Of a DNA stretch of 9,635 nt, positions 6,201 to 9,635 are shown piece after piece. Position 1 is the stretch's first letter, and each line of letters begins with the position of its first letter. Source of the DNA: GCA-2746365 sp964651445 (lineage in GTDB: Bacteria; Pseudomonadota; Gammaproteobacteria; SZUA-229). Where the stretch lies: contig CAZYYW010000083.1 of assembly GCA_964651445.1 (NCBI GenBank), positions 1 to 9,635 of the forward strand, given 5' to 3'. The position numbers and the translations under genes were made by a program. Below the pieces are notes generated by a model. The model made no database searches, had not been told where the DNA came from, and saw only the letters and a list, made by a program, of their open reading frames with translations.

Positions 6201-6241
6201 TTATATTCAAGCATCAAAAATAAAAACATGACTTAAATCAA
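6193..6241 (-). promoter_or_regulatory. Class II Anr/Fnr-dependent promoter of the Yip1-family gene
   Basis: On the minus strand 6241-6228 reads TTGATTTAAGTCAT. It matches TTGAT-N4-ATCAA at 8 of 10 bases, with a perfect first half. After exactly 22 bases comes a perfect TATAAT (6205-6200). Taking the -10 hexamer as -12 to -7 puts the start at 6193 and the box centre at -41.5, the standard class II Fnr position. There is no good -35 hexamer, as expected for an activated promoter. The leader to the ATG at 6104 would be 89 bases. The regulator gene itself lies just upstream, ending at 6286. Confidence 0.75.
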
Positions 6242-6285
6242 TAATATTCCTTATTAGATATGTAATTTTGTCAGGCTTATAACCC

Positions 6286-7026
6286 TTAGTGATTAGGCTC
6301 ACATTCACCAACAATGGCTTTCAAACGTGGTAAATCCAGAATAGTCACGTGCCTGCGCTCAACTTCAATTATTTTTTCAGCTTGAAAATTCGCAAACAAT
6401 CGACTAACCGTTTCCACCGCCATGCCAAGATAATTGGCAATATCCTGTCGCGGCATCGCCAAGTTAAACTCACACTCTTTCCAATGGCGCTCTTCCATGC
6501 GGCTGGACAGGCTAAGCAAAAAACTGGCAAGCCGCTCTTCGGCCGTCATTTTGCCGAGTAGTAACAGAAGCTTATGGTCGTTGCTAACGCCTTTACCCAT
6601 AATGCGCCGCATCTGTTTCTGCAAACCCGGTAACTTATGGCAGAGAATTTCAAGTCGTTCTAGTGGCAGCTCACAAATACTGGAGGTCTCTAATGCAATC
6701 GCATTGCAGGTATGGTGATCATCGGCAAAACCATCAAGCCCTAGTAACTCACCCGGTAAATGAAAAGCAACAATTTGCTCATCACCGTTGGCGCTTTTCG
6801 TCACCGTTTTTACGCAGCCCGAACGAACCGCATAGATAGCATAGGCGTTATCACCCTCTTGGTATAAAAAGTCATTTTTATGTAAAGGTTTTCGCTGTTC
6901 AACCACCGCATCCATATCAGAAAGGTCTTCATCATTCATCCCATGGGGGAAACATAGTTCGCGCAAATTACAATCTTTACAACGGACTTTTAGATGATCG
7001 ACATCAATTCGCATAAAAGGGCTCAT
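6286..7026 (-). CDS. anr: Anr/Fnr-type oxygen-sensing transcription regulator
   Basis: A 246-residue Crp/Fnr-family regulator. Under low oxygen a [4Fe-4S] cluster allows dimerisation and binding to TTGAT-N4-ATCAA boxes. Cluster cysteines C16, C19, C25 and C118 match E. coli Fnr C20, C23, C29 and C122 with a constant offset of four. The cyclic-nucleotide-type beta-roll spans about 35-140 (GDNAYAIYAVRSG, FHLPGELLGLDG), then a dimerisation helix. The helix-turn-helix is at about 192-215, with recognition residues E205, S208 and R209 equivalent to Fnr E209, S212 and R213, so the same DNA half-site is expected. The start is ATG at 7026; no strong Shine-Dalgarno is seen, and Met5 is possible. It is divergent from ccoI and upstream of the Yip1-cco genes that it probably activates. 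The name could equally be fnr or fixK-like, but the N-terminal cysteines argue for a direct oxygen sensor. Confidence 0.95.
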   Translation of the reverse strand: MSPFMRIDVDHLKVRCKDCNLRELCFPHGMNDEDLSDMDAVVEQRKPLHKNDFLYQEGDNAYAIYAVRSGCVKTVTKSANGDEQIVAFHLPGELLGLDGFADDHHTCNAIALETSSICELPLERLEILCHKLPGLQKQMRRIMGKGVSNDHKLLLLLGKMTAEERLASFLLSLSSRMEERHWKECEFNLAMPRQDIANYLGMAVETVSRLFANFQAEKIIEVERRHVTILDLPRLKAIVGECEPNH

Positions 7027-7173
7027 AGTATAAGATACGCTCGCGGTTACTTTACCTGATTAAAATTTGACTGAAGGACGGCTGGTTCGTACCGTGTAAA
7101 TAAATTCCAAATAAGATAAGCTATTTAACCAACTGATTTAACAAAGAACAAGCCTTTTTCTAACAAAATTCCT

Positions 7174-9635
7174 ATGAAACAAAGCACTGATTCCCTTTTC
7201 TGTTTTCACTGCGGTCTACCGGCGGCTGACGACCTCGATATAAGCGTGGTCTACAAGGGCGAAAACAAAACCATGTGTTGTTATGGCTGCCAGGCCGTTT
7301 CGCAGGCCATTATTGATAGTGGTATGGATGCATTTTACAACTACCGCACCAACAATCCAGAGAAAGCTGAAGCCATTGTCCCTGAGTTTTTACAACAGTT
7401 AAAAGCCTACGACTCACCCGCTGTGCAAAAAAAATTCGTCAGCCATACCGATGACAAGAATATAGTCGAAGTCTCTTTGATCCTTGAAGGCATAACCTGT
7501 GCTGCCTGTGTCTGGCTCAATGAAAAACATCTGGCTCAACTTGACGGTGTTATCAGCGCGGTGATTAATTACAGTAATCACCGTGCACGGGTACGCTGGG
7601 ACAACAGTAAAATTCAACTCAGCGATATTCTTGAATCAATTTCCCGTATCGGCTATTTAGCACACCCTTATGACCCCGAGCAACAGCAACGTATTTTTGA
7701 AAAAGAGCGCAAACAACAAATAAAGCGTTTAGGTTTAACTGGCGTACTTGGCATGCAGATCATGGTTCTTGCGGTTGCGAAATACGCGGGTGAATGGTGG
7801 GGCATCGAGGAAACATTTAATCAAACTTTTCGCTGGATTAGCTTCGGCTTAGCCATACCAATAGTGCTTTTCGCCTCCTCAGTGTTCTTTAAAGGCGCTT
7901 ATCGCGATCTGCTGAATAAACGATTGGGCATGGATGTACCCATATCACTGGGCATCGGCATTGCATTTACTGCCAGTGCATTCAATACCATTTCCGGCAC
8001 AGGTGATGTGTATTTTGATTCCGTCGCTATGTTCACCTTCTTTATCCTTACCGCCCGATTTTTTGAAATGGCGACGCGAAAACAAACCTCAGAAATCACC
8101 GAGGCATTGCTTAATTTAAAACCGGCTATAGCAACCCGATTAATAAATAATGCTGATAGCCAAATAAATACTTTTGCACCGACCATTGAGCAGCAAGAGA
8201 GCGTTGCTGTTAGCGAACTCAATCTTAATGACTACTTACTCGTCCGGCCGGGGGAAACCATTCCTGCCGATGGCACTATTGTTAACGGCTCATCCAGTGT
8301 TAACGAAGCTTTAATAACAGGTGAAAGCCTGCCTGTAAGCAAACACAAAAAGGACGAGGTGATTGGCGGCAGCATCAATTCTGAGAACCCCTTAATTATT
8401 CAGGTAACGAAGCTCGGTGAAGACAGTGTGCTTGCTTCAGTACAACGCCTGATTGAAAGCGCACAACATAGCAAACCATCAATTGCAAAGTTTGCCGATA
8501 AAATCGTACCGCACTTTATCAATGTTGTACTCATCATCACGGTTTTAGTTGCTATCTACTGGTATAACACGGATCCCTCACGCTGGCTGGAAATAACTAT
8601 TTCCTTATTAGTCATCGCCTGCCCGTGCGCATTGTCGCTGGCGACGCCCACAGCTATCACTGCCGCCAGCGGGCAACTGGCAAAAATAGGCCTACTACCA
8701 AAAAGGGGGCACGCATTGGAAACACTGGCGCAGGCAACAGACTTTGTGTTTGACAAAACCGGCACCCTTACCGAGGGCAAAATAAAACTGGAAAAAATAA
8801 TATTAACAACGGCAGATGGCAACAATACTGTTTATGAAGAAGGTGATATTTTAGCCATTGCTGCTTCACTAGAAGCCAACTCAGAACACCCCATAGCCAA
8901 AGCACTATTACTCGCCAATAAAAAAGATTTATGCAAAATACACAAACTAATCCATACCACAGGCGAAGGCATACAGGGCACCATTGCCAGCAAACAATGG
9001 TTTATTGGCAATAAGTCTTTTATAGAAAAAAATAGCAGCACGACGGTAAAAGATATCGATGATGGAATTAACAGCCAGGTCTACTTGGCAACATCACAAC
9101 ACTGTGTTGCCACATTCATTTTATCCGACAAAATTCGAGATGAAGCCGCACTACTGATTAAACAGTTACATCAAAACAACAAAAAAACGCACCTGTTCAG
9201 CGGCGACCGATTAGAAACAACACTAAAAACAGGCAAGCAACTTGGCATCAAACATTGTCTGGGTGAATTAAAACCTGAAGACAAGTTAGCCCAGCTTAAG
9301 GCTCTGCAACAACAAGGTGCTATTGTAGTTATGATCGGAGACGGTGTGAATGACGCACCTGTACTGGCCGGTGCCGACCTGTCTATCGCCATGGGTAAAG
9401 GCACGCAACTTGCCACAGCCGCTGCCGATATGGTATTAATCAGCAACGACATCAAACATATCTACCAAGGCAAACTGATTGCCAACAAAACATTGCGTAT
9501 CATTAGACAAAATTTTGGTATATCCGTGGTGTACAACACAATTGGCATTATGGCCGCTGCAATGGGCTACATCGATCCTTGGATAGCCGCACTTGGCATG
9601 TCATTTAGCTCACTCATCGTAGTATTTAATGCGCT
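7174..9635 (+). CDS. ccoI: CcoI (FixI), Cu+-exporting P1B-type ATPase for cbb3 assembly; 3' end missing
   Basis: A copper P-type ATPase that pumps Cu+ out of the cytoplasm, specifically for the CuB site of CcoN. The 820 codons present run off the window just after the final-helix motif, so few residues are missing. The N-terminal metal-binding region has C10xxC13 and CCYGC at 35-39, followed by an HMA domain with GITCAACVW (C109, C112). Helices lie at about 186-205, 221-241, 254-273, 280-298, 445-465 and 472-494, with the CPC motif at 483-485, and the last two at about 781-800 and 803-820. Catalytic motifs are TGE (382-384), DKTGT with phosphorylated D527, SEHP (570-573) and GDGVNDAP (722-729). 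The YN of helix 7 and MxxSS (809-813) of helix 8 fit Cu+ selectivity. The start is ATG at 7174 with no clear Shine-Dalgarno; an in-frame stop at 7126 and no other start codon between support it. It is divergent from anr rather than next to ccoG. Confidence 0.96.
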   Translation, partial: MKQSTDSLFCFHCGLPAADDLDISVVYKGENKTMCCYGCQAVSQAIIDSGMDAFYNYRTNNPEKAEAIVPEFLQQLKAYDSPAVQKKFVSHTDDKNIVEVSLILEGITCAACVWLNEKHLAQLDGVISAVINYSNHRARVRWDNSKIQLSDILESISRIGYLAHPYDPEQQQRIFEKERKQQIKRLGLTGVLGMQIMVLAVAKYAGEWWGIEETFNQTFRWISFGLAIPIVLFASSVFFKGAYRDLLNKRLGMDVPISLGIGIAFTASAFNTISGTGDVYFDSVAMFTFFILTARFFEMATRKQTSEITEALLNLKPAIATRLINNADSQINTFAPTIEQQESVAVSELNLNDYLLVRPGETIPADGTIVNGSSSVNEALITGESLPVSKHKKDEVIGGSINSENPLIIQVTKLGEDSVLASVQRLIESAQHSKPSIAKFADKIVPHFINVVLIITVLVAIYWYNTDPSRWLEITISLLVIACPCALSLATPTAITAASGQLAKIGLLPKRGHALETLAQATDFVFDKTGTLTEGKIKLEKIILTTADGNNTVYEEGDILAIAASLEANSEHPIAKALLLANKKDLCKIHKLIHTTGEGIQGTIASKQWFIGNKSFIEKNSSTTVKDIDDGINSQVYLATSQHCVATFILSDKIRDEAALLIKQLHQNNKKTHLFSGDRLETTLKTGKQLGIKHCLGELKPEDKLAQLKALQQQGAIVVMIGDGVNDAPVLAGADLSIAMGKGTQLATAAADMVLISNDIKHIYQGKLIANKTLRIIRQNFGISVVYNTIGIMAAAMGYIDPWIAALGMSFSSLIVVFNA

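Noticed and set aside
7056..7069. Possible Anr box CTGATTAAAATTTG between anr and ccoI
   Set aside because: It matches only 6 of 10 bases, its second half is poor, and no -10 hexamer sits at class II spacing on either strand.
7067..7072. TTGACT resembling a -35 element for ccoI
   Set aside because: At 16-18 bases downstream there is no acceptable -10 hexamer.

Overview
This window holds a cbb3-type (C-family) cytochrome c oxidase locus from a moderately AT-rich proteobacterium. A gammaproteobacterium is most likely. The oxygen sensor is of the Anr/Fnr type, with an Fe-S cysteine pattern spaced exactly as in E. coli Fnr and a matching recognition helix. CcoP has two N-terminal membrane helices. 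The neighbours (CcoG, a Yip1/YohC-like protein) also fit. I cannot name a genus from the sequence alone. No mobile element, CRISPR array, rRNA or tRNA is visible.

Layout: the minus strand, read from right to left, carries anr (7026-6286), a Yip1-family membrane protein (6104-5505), ccoN (5284-3860), ccoO (3847-3233), ccoQ (3194-3018), ccoP (2906-1995), a small two-helix membrane protein of unknown function (1909-1658) and ccoG (1483-59). A weak stem plus U-run follows ccoG and probably ends the operon. On the plus strand, divergent from anr, runs ccoI (from 7174). It is a copper P1B-type ATPase cut by the right edge just short of its expected end.

How they work together: CcoN, CcoO and CcoP form the proton-pumping, high-affinity oxygen reductase, with CcoQ as its small accessory subunit. 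CcoI exports copper across the inner membrane for the CuB centre of CcoN, and CcoG reduces copper for the same purpose. Anr senses low oxygen and would switch the locus on. A well-positioned class II Anr/Fnr promoter (8 of 10 box bases, perfect TATAAT, box centred at -41.5) lies upstream of the Yip1-like gene, so that gene and possibly ccoNOQP behind it are predicted to be induced under low oxygen. CcoH/FixH and CcoS, usual partners of CcoG and CcoI, are not in the window. CcoS could lie just beyond ccoI.

The protein content is mostly standard. What deserves a second look is between and beside the core genes. The ccoN leader has a 15-bp stem whose two non-Watson-Crick pairs are G-U only in the minus-strand transcript. 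The ccoP/small-protein gap has a 13-bp stem with the same property, and two other operon gaps hold weaker hairpins. The uncharacterised 83-residue membrane protein sits inside the assembly part of the operon, and the Yip1-like gene appears to be under Anr control. I do not see a wholly new system here.
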